A stretch of DNA of 64,000 nt. Origin: Roseicyclus mahoneyensis (GTDB taxonomy: Bacteria; Pseudomonadota; Alphaproteobacteria; Rhodobacterales; Rhodobacteraceae). The position numbers and the translations under genes are program-made. The stretch is from positions 1 through 64,000 of the forward strand of contig NZ_QGGW01000011.1 of assembly GCF_003148775.1 (NCBI RefSeq), written 5' to 3'. The number at the start of each line of letters is the position of its first letter. The stretch's first letter is position 1. Below the pieces are notes generated by a model, which saw nothing but the letters and a program-made list of their open reading frames with translations, was not told the DNA's origin and did not search any database. Below are positions 17,556 through 27,067 of this stretch, one piece after another.

Positions 17556-19001
17556 ATGGAGATGCCCACCCCCGACGCCGCGATTTTGTCGCGTAAATCC
17601 AAGATCGTGGAGCGCTTGCGCGCGGCCCTGCCTCAGGCTGCGGTGATTCACGACGAGGCCGAGTTGCGCGCCTATGAATGCGATGCGCTGACCGCCTATC
17701 GCTGCCCGCCGTTGGCCGTGGTGCTGCCTGCCTCGACCGCAGAGGTGGCGACGGTACTCAAGATTTGTCATGCCGAGGGGGTGCCGGTGGTGCCGCGCGG
17801 GTCGGGAACCTCGCTTGCGGGCGGGGCATTGCCGACGGCCGACAGCGTGATCCTTGGCGTGTCGCGCCTCAACCGCGTGCTGGAGGTCGATTACGACAAC
17901 CGCTTCATCCGCGTGCAGTCGGGCCGGACCAACCTGAGCGTGACCGGCGCGGTGGAACAAGATGATTTCTTCTACGCGCCCGATCCCTCGAGCCAGCTGG
18001 CCTGCGCCATCGCGGGCAATATCGCGATGAACTCGGGGGGGGCGCATTGCCTGAAATATGGCGTCACCACCAACAACCTGCTGGGCGTCACGATGGTCAG
18101 CATGGCGGGCGAGGTGATGGAGATCGGCGGCGCGCATCTGGATGCGGCGGGCTATGACCTTTTGGGCGTGATCTGTGGGTCCGAGGGGCAGCTGGGCGTC
18201 GTGACCGAGGCCACGTTGCGCATCTTGCGCAAGCCCGAGGGCGCGCGGCCCGTGCTGATCGGCTTTGACAGCAACGAGGTGGCGGGCGCTTGTGTGTCCG
18301 ACATCATCAAGGCGGGCGTGCTGCCCGTGGCGATCGAATTCATGGACCGCCCCTGCATCGAGGCGACAGAAGCCTTTGCCAAGGCGGGCTATCCGATGTG
18401 CGAGGCGCTTCTGATCGTGGAAGTGGAGGGCAGCCCCGCCGAAATCGATGAACAATTGGGCCTGATCACCCAGATCGCGCGCCGCCACAATCCGGTGGAG
18501 CTGCGCGAGGCGCAATCGGAGGATGAGGCCAAGCGCATCTGGCTGGGCCGCAAATCCGCCTTCGGTGCGATGGGCAACATCAACGATTACATGTGTCTCG
18601 ACGGCACGATCCCGGTCTCGTCGCTGCCCTATGTGCTCAAGCGCATCGGCGAGATGTCGAAGGACTACGGGCTGGACGTGGCGAACGTTTTCCACGCGGG
18701 CGACGGCAACATGCACCCGCTGATCTTGTTTGACGCCAACAAGCCCGGGGATCTGGAACTGTGCGAGGCTTTCGGGGCCGATATCCTGAAGCTCTGCGTC
18801 GAGGTGGGCGGCTGCCTGACCGGCGAGCACGGGGTTGGGATCGAAAAGCGCGATCTTATGACGACGCAATTCGCGCCTGAGGATCTGGAGGCGCAGATGC
18901 GGGTGAAGGACGTGTTCGATCCGTCCTGGCTGCTGAACCCGGCCAAGGTGTTTCCGCTGGCCGTGTCGCGGGCGCGGCGCGAAAGGGATATCGCCGCCTG
19001 A
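17556..19001 (+). CDS. glcD: Glycolate oxidase FAD-linked subunit
   Basis: A 481-residue FAD enzyme of the GlcD/VAO type that oxidises glycolate to glyoxylate with GlcE and GlcF at the membrane. The FAD-binding part shows PRGSGTSLAGGALP (about 82-95) and PDPSSQLACAIAGN. The C-terminal half has the substrate and metal region FHAGDGNMHPL and GEHGVGIEKR. The ATG at 17556 sits 8 bases after GAGGAGG. It opens the operon glcD-glcE-(membrane protein)-glcF. Confidence 0.93.
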   Translation: MEMPTPDAAILSRKSKIVERLRAALPQAAVIHDEAELRAYECDALTAYRCPPLAVVLPASTAEVATVLKICHAEGVPVVPRGSGTSLAGGALPTADSVILGVSRLNRVLEVDYDNRFIRVQSGRTNLSVTGAVEQDDFFYAPDPSSQLACAIAGNIAMNSGGAHCLKYGVTTNNLLGVTMVSMAGEVMEIGGAHLDAAGYDLLGVICGSEGQLGVVTEATLRILRKPEGARPVLIGFDSNEVAGACVSDIIKAGVLPVAIEFMDRPCIEATEAFAKAGYPMCEALLIVEVEGSPAEIDEQLGLITQIARRHNPVELREAQSEDEAKRIWLGRKSAFGAMGNINDYMCLDGTIPVSSLPYVLKRIGEMSKDYGLDVANVFHAGDGNMHPLILFDANKPGDLELCEAFGADILKLCVEVGGCLTGEHGVGIEKRDLMTTQFAPEDLEAQMRVKDVFDPSWLLNPAKVFPLAVSRARRERDIAA

Positions 19002-19013
19002 GGGCGTCGACCG

Positions 19014-19068
19014 CCGGGGGTCGTCCATTGTGCGCCATTGGTTCGAGAACAATGGACGACGCCCCCGG
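19014..19068. repeat. Long hairpin between glcD and glcE
   Basis: The left arm (CCGGGGG then TCGTCCATTGT, 19014-19031) pairs with 19049-19068 (ACAATGGACGAC then GCCCCCGG), leaving a two-base bulge and a 17-base loop. That is an 18-bp stem inside an operon, 12 bases after the glcD stop. It may stabilise glcD mRNA, tune expression of glcE, or be a copy of a dispersed intergenic repeat. Confidence 0.6.
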
Positions 19069-19108
19069 ACCCCGGGGATATTTGTAAAACAGAGAAGGAG
19101 CGGGCCGG

Positions 19109-20227
19109 ATGCTGAGCCCTGCGACCGAGAGCGAGTTGAGCGAGATCGTGGCGGGGGCCCGCGGGGCCCTGCACGTGACGGGCGGCGGGACGCGGCCCGT
19201 CGGGCGGCCGGTGGCGGGCGAGGTCCTGTCGGTGGCCGGCCTTGCGGGGATCGAGCTTTACGAACCGGGCGCGCTGACCATCGTGGCCAGGGCCGGAACG
19301 TCCTTGGCGGAGGTTGAGGCGGCGCTGGCCGCCGAGAGGCAGCGCCTGCCCTTCGAGCCGATGGATCACCGCGCGCTGCTCGGGACGAAAGGTGAGCCGA
19401 CCGTCGGTGGTGTCGTCGCCGCCAATGTCTCGGGCCCGCGCCGCATTCAGGCGGGGGCGGCGCGCGACAGCCTGATTGGGGTGCGGTTCGTCGATGGCAG
19501 TGGCAGCATCATCAAGAATGGCGGCCGGGTGATGAAGAATGTCACCGGCTATGACCTCGTCAAGCTCATGGCCGGAAGCTGGGGCACGCTGGGTGTGTTG
19601 ACTGAGGTGGCCTTTAAGGTGCTGCCCGCGCCGGAGGCGGCGGCGGGCTTCAGCATCGCAGGCCTGAGCGATCTGCAGGCGGTCGAGGCGATGGCTGTGG
19701 CGCTGGGCTCTCCCTTCGAGGTGACGGGGGCGGCGCATCTGCCGGGCGCGGGGCGGACTTTGCTCAGGATCGAGGGGTTCGCGGCCAGCGTCGCCTATCG
19801 GGCCGGACGGTTGGCGGAGGTGATGGCGCCCTTCGGCGCGGTCACGGTTGAGCGCGATGCCGCGGCCGTGGCCGAGACATGGCGGCAGATCCGCGATGTG
19901 CAGGTCTTCGCCACGCAGCCGGGCGATGTCTGGCGCATATCCGTCAAACCATCCGACGCGCCGGGGGTGGCGGCGCTGACCGGGGGCGAGGTGATGTTCG
20001 ACTGGGGCGGCGGGCTGATCTGGGCGCTCGTGCCGGAGGGTACCGACCTACGCGCGCGGCTTGGGGCCTTTGCGGGCCACGCGACGCTGGTGCGCGCCTC
20101 CGAGGAGACGCGGGCGCGCATCGCGCCTTTCCATCCCGAGCCTGCGCCGCTGGCGGCGCTGTCGGCCGGGCTGCGCGCGAAATTCGACCCGCGGGGCATC
20201 CTGAACCCCGGGCTGATGGGATCGTGA
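19109..20227 (+). CDS. glcE: Glycolate oxidase FAD-binding subunit
   Basis: A 372-residue partner of GlcD with a shorter FAD-binding domain. Visible motifs are HVTGGGTRP (about 22-30), GTKGEPTVGGVVAANVSGPRR in two parts around residue 95-110, and NGGRVMKNVTGYDLVKLM (about 140-157). It completes the flavin part of the GlcDEF complex. GAAGGAG lies just upstream of the ATG. The gene follows glcD after a hairpin and is 10 bases before the next small gene. Confidence 0.92.
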   Translation: MLSPATESELSEIVAGARGALHVTGGGTRPVGRPVAGEVLSVAGLAGIELYEPGALTIVARAGTSLAEVEAALAAERQRLPFEPMDHRALLGTKGEPTVGGVVAANVSGPRRIQAGAARDSLIGVRFVDGSGSIIKNGGRVMKNVTGYDLVKLMAGSWGTLGVLTEVAFKVLPAPEAAAGFSIAGLSDLQAVEAMAVALGSPFEVTGAAHLPGAGRTLLRIEGFAASVAYRAGRLAEVMAPFGAVTVERDAAAVAETWRQIRDVQVFATQPGDVWRISVKPSDAPGVAALTGGEVMFDWGGGLIWALVPEGTDLRARLGAFAGHATLVRASEETRARIAPFHPEPAPLAALSAGLRAKFDPRGILNPGLMGS

Positions 20228-20237
20228 GGGAGTAAAG

Positions 20238-20579
20238 ATGATCGATGTGGTTCCTGTCGCGCTACCCTCGGCGGCCCTGTTCGGTGCGCTTGTGCTGATG
20301 TCGGACCGCAAGCGCGGCGCGTTTTTGGCGCAGGGCGCGCTGGTGCTGGCGGTGGTGGCGATGTTCGTTGCCATCACCGCGAACGGCCCGCTGGCCGGGT
20401 TTGATCCGATCGAGATCGCGGGCATCGCAACGGGGCTGATCGCGGCTGCGGTGGCGGGGATGCTCTACCATCTTTATCTTGGCCGCTTCGTTCGGGTCTG
20501 GGCGGCGCGCGGCGTCTTTACGGCGGTCTACCTCGGCCTTGCGGCGCTGTTCGGCCTCGTCTTCCTCTCCCTTTTCTGA
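20238..20579 (+). CDS. Small membrane protein inserted in the glycolate oxidase operon
   Basis: A 113-residue protein with three to four hydrophobic segments (about 8-25, 30-52, 58-78, 92-112) and basic loops (SDRKRG, GRFVRVWAARG). The spacing of 10 bases on either side to glcE and glcF shows that it is co-transcribed. I do not recognise a named family. A role as membrane anchor or quinone-side partner for the otherwise soluble GlcDEF enzyme is an inference from position. Confidence 0.75.
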   Translation: MIDVVPVALPSAALFGALVLMSDRKRGAFLAQGALVLAVVAMFVAITANGPLAGFDPIEIAGIATGLIAAAVAGMLYHLYLGRFVRVWAARGVFTAVYLGLAALFGLVFLSLF

Positions 20580-20589
20580 AAGCGCGGAC

Positions 20590-21909
20590 ATGCAGACAAC
20601 CTTCACACCCGAACAGTTGCGCGATCCCGTCATGGCGCGCTCGAACGACGTGCTGCGCACCTGCGTGCATTGCGGGTTCTGCACGGCGACCTGTCCCACC
20701 TATCAGGTTCTTGGCGACGAGTTGGACAGTCCGCGGGGGCGGATATATCTTATAAAAGATATGCTTGAGAAAGGGCTACCGGCGGACGCCAAGACGGTGC
20801 TTCACATCGACCGCTGCCTGTCATGCCTTGCCTGTATGACCACCTGCCCTTCGGGCGTGCATTACATGCATCTGGTCGATCACGCGCGGGAATACATCGA
20901 GCAAACCTACAAACGCCCCCTGTTCGAGCGTGTGCTGCGCTGGACGCTGGCGCGCATCCTCCCCTATCCGACGCGGTTCCGGGTGGCGCTGCTGGGGGCC
21001 AAGATCGGGCGACCCTTCGCTTTCCTGATGCCCGATGCGCGGCTCAAGGCGATGCTGGCGATGGCGCCAAAGGTCATCCCCCCCGTCAGCCGCAACGACG
21101 ACCCGCAGGTGTTCCCGGCGCAAGGGACCCGCAAGATGCGCGTCGCGTTGATGACGGGCTGCGCGCAGCGGGCGCTCAACACCGATATCAACGATGCCAC
21201 CATCCGGCTGCTCACAAGGCTCGGCTGCGACGTGGTGATCGCCGAGGGGCAGGGGTGCTGCGGCGCGCTGACCCATCACATGGGCAAGACCGCGGAAAGC
21301 CACGCGACGGCTTCGAAGAATATCCGGGCATGGACGCGCGAGATGCAGGGCGAAGGCTTGGATGCCATCGTCATCAACACGAGCGGCTGCGGCACCACGG
21401 TCAAGGATTACGGGCACATGTTCGCGGGTCATGCTCTTTCGCAGGAGGCTGCGGCGGTGGCCGCCATCGCCCGCGACGTGTCGGAAGTGCTGATGCAGCT
21501 CGACTTGCCCGAGGGCGTGATGGGCCACCGTGTCGCCTATCACGCCGCCTGTTCGCTGCAGCATGGCCAGAAGATCAAGACCTACCCCAAGGACCTTCTC
21601 AAGCGCGCGGGCTTCAAGGTGGTGGAACCCGCCGACAGCCATTTGTGCTGCGGCTCGGCGGGGACATACAACCTGATGCAGCCCGAGATTTCCGGCCAGC
21701 TCAAGGCCCGCAAGGTTGAGACGCTGGAAGCCACGCGCCCCGACATCATCGCGGCAGGCAACATCGGCTGCATGATGCAGATCGGCTCGGGGACCGATGT
21801 TCCCATCGTGCATACGGTCGAGTTGCTGGATTGGGCAACGGGCGGGCCGCGGCCGCCTGCGCTGGATGCGGATGGCAAGCGCGCGGTACCGGTGCCGATC
21901 CTGCGCTGA
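20590..21909 (+). CDS. glcF: Glycolate oxidase iron-sulfur subunit
   Basis: A 439-residue protein with two ferredoxin-type 4Fe-4S motifs (C25, C28, C31, C35 and C76, C79, C82, C86) and two CCG domains in the C-terminal half (GQGCCGALTHHMGK and HLCCGSAGTYN). It passes electrons from the GlcD/GlcE flavins to the quinone pool. The ATG at 20590 is chosen; the longer frame upstream overlaps the membrane-protein gene. It is the last gene of the operon. Confidence 0.93.
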   Translation: MQTTFTPEQLRDPVMARSNDVLRTCVHCGFCTATCPTYQVLGDELDSPRGRIYLIKDMLEKGLPADAKTVLHIDRCLSCLACMTTCPSGVHYMHLVDHAREYIEQTYKRPLFERVLRWTLARILPYPTRFRVALLGAKIGRPFAFLMPDARLKAMLAMAPKVIPPVSRNDDPQVFPAQGTRKMRVALMTGCAQRALNTDINDATIRLLTRLGCDVVIAEGQGCCGALTHHMGKTAESHATASKNIRAWTREMQGEGLDAIVINTSGCGTTVKDYGHMFAGHALSQEAAAVAAIARDVSEVLMQLDLPEGVMGHRVAYHAACSLQHGQKIKTYPKDLLKRAGFKVVEPADSHLCCGSAGTYNLMQPEISGQLKARKVETLEATRPDIIAAGNIGCMMQIGSGTDVPIVHTVELLDWATGGPRPPALDADGKRAVPVPILR

Positions 21910-21996
21910 GAGGGCGCCGGGCGCGGAAAAGGTGACATAATTTTGCCCTGAACGGGTGGCATCGTCGGATAGTGCCTTGATGATGACCGGACCCAG

Positions 21997-22851
21997 ATGC
22001 GCCGCCTTGCCCTTGTCCCTACGATTGTTGCGCTGGCAATTTTTTCCTTGCCCGTGAGCGGGCAGGACATGACCAGCGTGACCCGTCCCGAGGGGTCCGC
22101 CGCGCTGCGCGGGTTGCACACAGCCGATGATGCGCGCGACTGGGAAGCGGTGGGGCGGCTCGACACAGGCGTGTCATTCTGCACCGCCACGCTGATTGCC
22201 CCCGATCTGGTCCTGACCGCGGCGCATTGCCTGTTCACCGAGGCAGGCGACCGCATCGCCGATGGCAACCTGACCTTTTCCGCTGGACTGCGCCATGGAA
22301 GAGCCGAGGCGATCCGCGGTGTGGCGCAAAGCCGGGTTCCGCAGGGCTATGCGCGCCCCGTTGGACAGGCCGATATGCAGGCCATCGCGCAGGATCTGGC
22401 CGTGTTGCGGCTCGATCGTGCGGTGTCTTCGGGTACCGTGCGCCCGATCGCGGTGGGGGCGGCGGCGCCTGTGCTCAGTGCGGTGACACTGGTGTCTTAC
22501 GGCGCCGAGCGCGAGGCCTTCCCCTCGATCGAGGATGACTGTCGCGTGCTGTCCGGTTTCGACACGGTGCAGGTGCTGTCATGTCATGTCGTGTCGGGCA
22601 GTTCCGGTGCACCGGTGGTGCGGATCGGGCCCGAGGGGCCGCAGATCGTGGCCATTGTCTCGGGCCGGTCCGACATGGCCGAAGGCGATGTGACCGTCGC
22701 AGTCGTGGCCGAGACCCTCGTGGAGGCGCTGATCGCCGCGCCGGCCGCGCCTGTTGCGCGAAGCCTTCAAGGCAGCAGCATCACCATCCGCCGTGTGGGC
22801 GATGTGGGCGCATCGCGCGAAGGGATGGGCGCGCGCTTCATCCGACCCTGA
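21997..22851 (+). CDS. Secreted trypsin-like serine protease (S1 family)
   Basis: A 284-residue protein with a signal peptide (MRRLALVPTIVALAIFSLPV, cut before GQD). The chymotrypsin-type triad is complete: H77 in LTAAHC, D133 in DLAVLRL, and S203 in GSSGAPV. The oxyanion motif differs from the usual GDSGGP. Four cysteines (TAAHC, C62, DDC, LSC) could form two disulfides. It probably acts in the periplasm or outside the cell. The last 30 residues (SITIRRVGDVGASREG) look like an added tail. Confidence 0.85.
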   Translation: MRRLALVPTIVALAIFSLPVSGQDMTSVTRPEGSAALRGLHTADDARDWEAVGRLDTGVSFCTATLIAPDLVLTAAHCLFTEAGDRIADGNLTFSAGLRHGRAEAIRGVAQSRVPQGYARPVGQADMQAIAQDLAVLRLDRAVSSGTVRPIAVGAAAPVLSAVTLVSYGAEREAFPSIEDDCRVLSGFDTVQVLSCHVVSGSSGAPVVRIGPEGPQIVAIVSGRSDMAEGDVTVAVVAETLVEALIAAPAAPVARSLQGSSITIRRVGDVGASREGMGARFIRP

Positions 22852-22867
22852 ACCGTCCGCCGGGGAT

Positions 22868-22894
22868 CTTGACAGGCCCGGTTACGCTTCCCAG
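22868..22894 (+). promoter_or_regulatory. Possible heat-shock promoter for hsp20
   Basis: CTTGAC (22868-22873) is followed after 16 bases by CCCAG (22890-22894). This loosely resembles an alphaproteobacterial sigma-32 promoter. It lies 112 bases before the hsp20 start. The -10 match is partial, so this is a weak call supported mainly by the gene it precedes. Confidence 0.25.
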
Positions 22895-23006
22895 TTCTCA
22901 GTCGCGCAGGGGCGCCGATGATCGGGCCCAAGCTCATCACCCCAAGGACCGCGCCCGCGCAAGGGGCGGTCTGTCACAACAGTTGTCGCTCGATGGAGGA
23001 TGACAG

Positions 23007-23462
23007 ATGCGAACCTATGACCTTTCCCCGCTTTACCGGGCCAGTGTCGGTTTCGACCGCATGGCCGATCTGATCGACCGCGTGATGTCGCAAGACAGCG
23101 CCGTGCCGACCTACCCCCCTTACAACATCGAAAAGACCGCTGATGGTGCCTATCGCATCTCGATCGCGGTGGCCGGCTTCACCGAAGCCGAGCTGAGCAT
23201 CGAGCAGCGCGAGCAGGAACTGGTGGTTGCCGCCCGCAAGGCCGCCGATGACGCGCCCCGAACCTACCTGCATCGCGGCATCGCCACGCGCGCCTTCGAA
23301 AAGCGGTTCCAGTTGGCCGATCATGTCCGCGTGACCAGTGCGCTGCATGAAAACGGCATGCTGCACATCGACCTTGTGCGCGAGGTGCCCGAGGCGCTGA
23401 AGCCGCGCCAGATCGAGATCGCGCGGGGCGCATCCAAGGTGATCGAAGGCGCGACAGCCTGA
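23007..23462 (+). CDS. Small heat-shock protein Hsp20 (IbpA-type)
   Basis: A 151-residue small heat-shock chaperone that binds unfolding proteins and prevents aggregation. The alpha-crystallin domain spans about residues 35-130, from PPYNIEKTADGAYRI to the conserved LHENGMLHIDLVREVPE (A-x-x-x-n-G-v-L motif, parts shown). The N-terminus MRTYDLSPLYR is typical of the IbpA group. GGAGG lies 8 bases before the ATG. A strong terminator follows. Confidence 0.93.
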   Translation: MRTYDLSPLYRASVGFDRMADLIDRVMSQDSAVPTYPPYNIEKTADGAYRISIAVAGFTEAELSIEQREQELVVAARKAADDAPRTYLHRGIATRAFEKRFQLADHVRVTSALHENGMLHIDLVREVPEALKPRQIEIARGASKVIEGATA

Positions 23463-23483
23463 TCTTGACCTGATGAGACGACG

Positions 23484-23513
23484 AAAGGGCGGCCCGGTCG
23501 GGTCGCCCCTTTT
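23484..23513. terminator. Intrinsic terminator between hsp20 and the MFS gene
   Basis: AAAGGGCGGCCC (23484-23495) pairs with GGGTCGCCCCTTT (23500-23512), with one bulged base, around a short loop. TTTTG follows on the plus strand, and an A-run precedes it. It can stop transcription of hsp20 and, on the other strand, of the convergent MFS gene, whose stop is at 23515. Confidence 0.7.
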
Positions 23514-23514
23514 G

Positions 23515-24702
23515 TCATGAGGTTGGCGCCAGCCGTCGCAGCAACACCGCGCCCGCCAATGGGGCAGCGACGCACAGCGCCACGACCGCACCATAACCGA
23601 ACAGGTCCGCTAGAACCGCGCCAAGCCCCGGCGCGAGCGCAAAGGCGAACAGCGACAGGCGCGCCACCGCCCCCGCGCTTTCACCAAATCCCGCCTCGCC
23701 CATCACCTCGCGGGTGACCACGGGGCGCAGGATCGAGATCACGCCATTGCCCACGCCCTGTGCTATGGCAAAGACCAGCGCCAGCGCGGGCAGGGCGGCC
23801 GCGGCGCCCAGCAAGACTGCGGCCGTGGCGAGCATGAGAAAGGCGCCCAAGATGACCCTTTGGGCCGCCACGCGCGCACCTGCCACGATCAGCAAGATGC
23901 GGCCCGCCACCTGCGCCGGGCCGATGGTGGAGGCGGCAAGGATCGCAAGAACATCTGGCACGCCCAAGGCCGCCATCAAAGGCATCAGGTTGCTCAGGAT
24001 GATCCCCACGCCCAGCGAGGTCAGCGCAAAGCCCCCTGCAAGCGGCCAATAGCCGGGCCGCGCGCTGACACGGGTGCGGGCCGGGCCTTTGGCAGTGGCG
24101 ACCGGCGTGCGGGCCTGCGCCTCCCGCTCCATCCTGTGCGCGGCGTAGCTGGCGAGCGGCAGCACAAACACCAACACCAGCCCCGCCAGCACCCAGACCG
24201 ACGCCCGCCAGCCTGCGGCGGCTATGACCCATGCCGTCAACGGATAGGTCAGGGTCGAGGCAAAGCCCGCCGCCAGCGTGATCGCCGTGATCGCCGCCCG
24301 GGCCTGTGCCCCCCGTGCCCGCGTCACCACCGAGAAACAGGCGTCATACAGGGTGAAGCCCATCATCAGGCCCATCCATGCCCAGACAGCATAGAAGGCC
24401 ACCAATGTCTCCACCTGCGTCAGCGCCGCCAGTCCCGCCAGCGCCCCCAGTGTTCCCAGCGCAAAGCCCCAAGGTGCCAGGCCCCGGTCGATCGCCCGCC
24501 CGACCCAAGGCGCGGCCAATCCCTGCAGGGCCAGCGCAAGGCTGAAGGCGCCCAGCGCCGCCGTGGCCGACCAGCCGAATTCGTCCTTCCAATGCAGTAC
24601 GAGCGCGGGAAAGCTGTAGAAGATCGACGCCCAGATGACGGTTTCCGACACCATGAAGGCCAGCACAGGGCCATCGCGCCAGACGGGTGGCGCGGATGTC
24701 AT
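23515..24702 (-). CDS. MFS transporter
   Basis: A 395-residue major-facilitator protein with 12 predicted membrane helices. The first loop motif is GRAIDRGLAPWG and the helix-4 region has YDACFSVVTRARG. The family includes exporters and sugar or dicarboxylate carriers, and the substrate cannot be read from the sequence. It starts 4 bases after the stop of the upstream glycosyltransferase-like gene, so the two form an operon. Confidence 0.85.
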   Translation of the reverse strand: MTSAPPVWRDGPVLAFMVSETVIWASIFYSFPALVLHWKDEFGWSATAALGAFSLALALQGLAAPWVGRAIDRGLAPWGFALGTLGALAGLAALTQVETLVAFYAVWAWMGLMMGFTLYDACFSVVTRARGAQARAAITAITLAAGFASTLTYPLTAWVIAAAGWRASVWVLAGLVLVFVLPLASYAAHRMEREAQARTPVATAKGPARTRVSARPGYWPLAGGFALTSLGVGIILSNLMPLMAALGVPDVLAILAASTIGPAQVAGRILLIVAGARVAAQRVILGAFLMLATAAVLLGAAAALPALALVFAIAQGVGNGVISILRPVVTREVMGEAGFGESAGAVARLSLFAFALAPGLGAVLADLFGYGAVVALCVAAPLAGAVLLRRLAPTS

Positions 24703-24706
24703 GACA

Positions 24707-25579
24707 TCAGAACCATTGACCCGGCTCCATCAGGCCAAGTTCCATCAGTTGCAGCGACGACCAATGGAAGGGCGTCGATTTGTGCCAGCGGAAATCGCTG
24801 ATGTCATGGCGCGACCCGGGGTTGGTGCGCAGCGCCTTGGCGACGCGGAAGGAACAGATCGTCGCCGTCAGCGAGTGGTGCCACGGGCAGGCATAGGTGT
24901 TCATTTCCTCGTCATTCAGCGTGTGATCCTCGCGCAGGCGCAGGCCGGGCTTGGCCTGAAACAGGCCGATCCGGTCGATCTTGCGCTTGGGCCTGGCGAC
25001 ATGTTCCTCGAACCGCCAGCGCAGGCCACCGTAGAAATCGAGCTGCCGGTCCTTCGGGTTGCCATGCTCGTCCGGGCGACCCTCGGCGTAATAGCCCGAA
25101 CTGTCCAGCATCGCGGTATCGAGCGACACCGCATCGGGGTAGGTCCTCAGGTCGGGGGCGTAGAGGTCGATGACATAGGTCAGGATCGCTGCGCGCCGTT
25201 CCTCCATCACCCAGGTGACCATCTCGCCCACGCTGCGATCCTCGCAAAACGGGTAGAACAGGTATTCGCCGTTGTAGCAGTAATGCAGCCATTCGCCGGG
25301 CATGACGTCGATCAGGGCGTTCACGGCGGCCTGCGTCGCGCCCGGCGCCCGGCTGCGGGACCGGATCACATGCTGTTCGGACTTGGTACCCTGCGGCGCG
25401 GGAGGCACGTTGAGATCGGGGGGGGCCAGCACGAAGACATGGCGAAACCCCAGCGAGCGGACATGGTCGATGGTCGAGCCGACCTCGATCCGGTCCTCGG
25501 CTATGACCATCGCGGCGGGCCCCTTGCCGAAGCTGCCCGGGCGCTGCGCCGCGAATTGTTCCAGAGTGTCGAAATCCAT
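24707..25579 (-). CDS. Glycosyltransferase family 2-like protein
   Basis: A 290-residue soluble protein. The N-terminus [20 protein letters not shown] and the pattern [18 protein letters not shown], then [10 protein letters not shown], match a set of alphaproteobacterial proteins usually annotated as family-2 glycosyltransferases. Later [16 protein letters not shown] may carry acidic ligands. The reaction is not known. The ATG at 25579 is preferred to one at 25624 because it gives the usual family start. It is coupled to the MFS gene downstream. Confidence 0.6.
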   Translation of the reverse strand: MDFDTLEQFAAQRPGSFGKGPAAMVIAEDRIEVGSTIDHVRSLGFRHVFVLAPPDLNVPPAPQGTKSEQHVIRSRSRAPGATQAAVNALIDVMPGEWLHYCYNGEYLFYPFCEDRSVGEMVTWVMEERRAAILTYVIDLYAPDLRTYPDAVSLDTAMLDSSGYYAEGRPDEHGNPKDRQLDFYGGLRWRFEEHVARPKRKIDRIGLFQAKPGLRLREDHTLNDEEMNTYACPWHHSLTATICSFRVAKALRTNPGSRHDISDFRWHKSTPFHWSSLQLMELGLMEPGQWF

Positions 25580-25730
25580 CGCGTGGGCCTTGCCGGTCCG
25601 TTTTGCCTGCCTCAGCCCGCACATTGGCGCGGCGTGGCAGGGAATTCAATCGCGCACGTCGGTTGAAGCGCAGGCCGCTGCGCTGTACATGCGGCGGACC
25701 ACGTTTTCCTCAACCAGCGGATCGGGTGCG

Positions 25731-27062
25731 ATGACCGAGGCGAAAAAGCTCTACGTCAAGACCTATGGCTGTCAGATGAACGTCTATGACAGCGAACGCA
25801 TGGCCGAGACGCTGGGCGTTCAGGGCTATATTCAGGTCGACACCGCCGAGGCGGCCGACATGATCTTGCTCAACACCTGCCACATCCGGGAAAAGGCGGC
25901 GGAAAAGCTTTATTCCGACCTTGGGCGGCTCAAGCCGCTGCATGACGAAAAGCCCGATCTCAAGATCGGCGTGGCGGGCTGCGTGGCGCAAGCCGAAGGC
26001 GGCGAGATCATGCGCCGCATGCCCATTGTCGATCTGGTGGTGGGCCCGCAGACCTACCACCGCCTGCCCGCGATGATGGAGGCGTTGGATCGAGGTGAAA
26101 CCGCGCTCGACACCGAATTCCCCGAAGAGGACAAGTTCGCCCATCTGCCCAAGGGGCGTGGCACACACAAGGGGCCGACTGCCTTTTTGACCGTGCAGGA
26201 AGGTTGCGACAAATTCTGTTCCTTCTGTGTCGTGCCCTACACGCGCGGCGCCGAGGTCAGCCGCCCCGCCGACCGCCTGTTGCGCGAGGCGCGCGATCTG
26301 GTCGAACGTGGTGTGCGCGAGATCACGCTTCTGGGCCAGAACGTGAACGCGTACCATGGCGCGGGGAGCGACGGGGCAGAATGGGGTCTGGCGCGGCTGG
26401 TGCGCGACCTTGCGCGGATCGATGGGCTGGACCGCATCCGCTACACCACATCCCATCCCAACGACATGGAGGATGACCTGATCGCCGCCCATGGCGATTG
26501 CGCCAAGCTGATGCCCTATCTGCATCTGCCGGTGCAATCGGGGTCGGACCGCATCCTCAAGGCGATGAACCGCAAGCACACCGCCGACAGCTACCTGCGC
26601 GTGATCGAGCGTCTTCGCGCGGCGCGGCCCGATCTGGTCCTGTCGGGCGATTTCATCGTGGGCTTCCCCGGCGAATCCGAGTCAGATTTTCAGGCCACGC
26701 TCGATCTGGTGCGCAGCGTCGGCTACGGCAGCGCCTATACGTTCAAGTATTCGCCACGCCCCGGCACGCCCGCCGCCGAACGCGCACAGGTCGATGCCGC
26801 CGAGGCCGACGACAGGCTGCAGCGCTTGCAGGCGCTGATCACCGAACAGCAGCGCGCGACACAGGCCGCCATGGTGGGGCGGACCGTGCAGGTGCTGTTC
26901 GAGAAACCGGGCCGGATGACCGGGCAGGTCACGGGCAAGTCGGACTACCTGCATGCCGTCCATGTCGACGGGCCCGAGACACTGATCGGCAGTGTCGCCC
27001 CGGTCGAGATCGTCGCCACCAACACCAATTCTCTGGCCGGTCGGCTTGTCGCCCGGGGCTGA
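25731..27062 (+). CDS. miaB: tRNA-2-methylthio-N6-isopentenyladenosine37 synthase
   Basis: A 443-residue radical-SAM methylthiotransferase that adds a methylthio group to i6A37 in tRNAs reading U-starting codons. The N-terminal UPF0004 domain carries C14, C50 and C84, which bind the sacrificial cluster. The radical-SAM motif is C159-x3-C163-x2-C166 ([17 protein letters not shown]). A TRAM domain closes the protein ([20 protein letters not shown]). The ATG at 25731 gives the typical [16 protein letters not shown] start. A start 14 codons upstream is possible but unusual. Confidence 0.96.
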   Translation: MTEAKKLYVKTYGCQMNVYDSERMAETLGVQGYIQVDTAEAADMILLNTCHIREKAAEKLYSDLGRLKPLHDEKPDLKIGVAGCVAQAEGGEIMRRMPIVDLVVGPQTYHRLPAMMEALDRGETALDTEFPEEDKFAHLPKGRGTHKGPTAFLTVQEGCDKFCSFCVVPYTRGAEVSRPADRLLREARDLVERGVREITLLGQNVNAYHGAGSDGAEWGLARLVRDLARIDGLDRIRYTTSHPNDMEDDLIAAHGDCAKLMPYLHLPVQSGSDRILKAMNRKHTADSYLRVIERLRAARPDLVLSGDFIVGFPGESESDFQATLDLVRSVGYGSAYTFKYSPRPGTPAAERAQVDAAEADDRLQRLQALITEQQRATQAAMVGRTVQVLFEKPGRMTGQVTGKSDYLHAVHVDGPETLIGSVAPVEIVATNTNSLAGRLVARG

Positions 27063-27067
27063 CGGGC

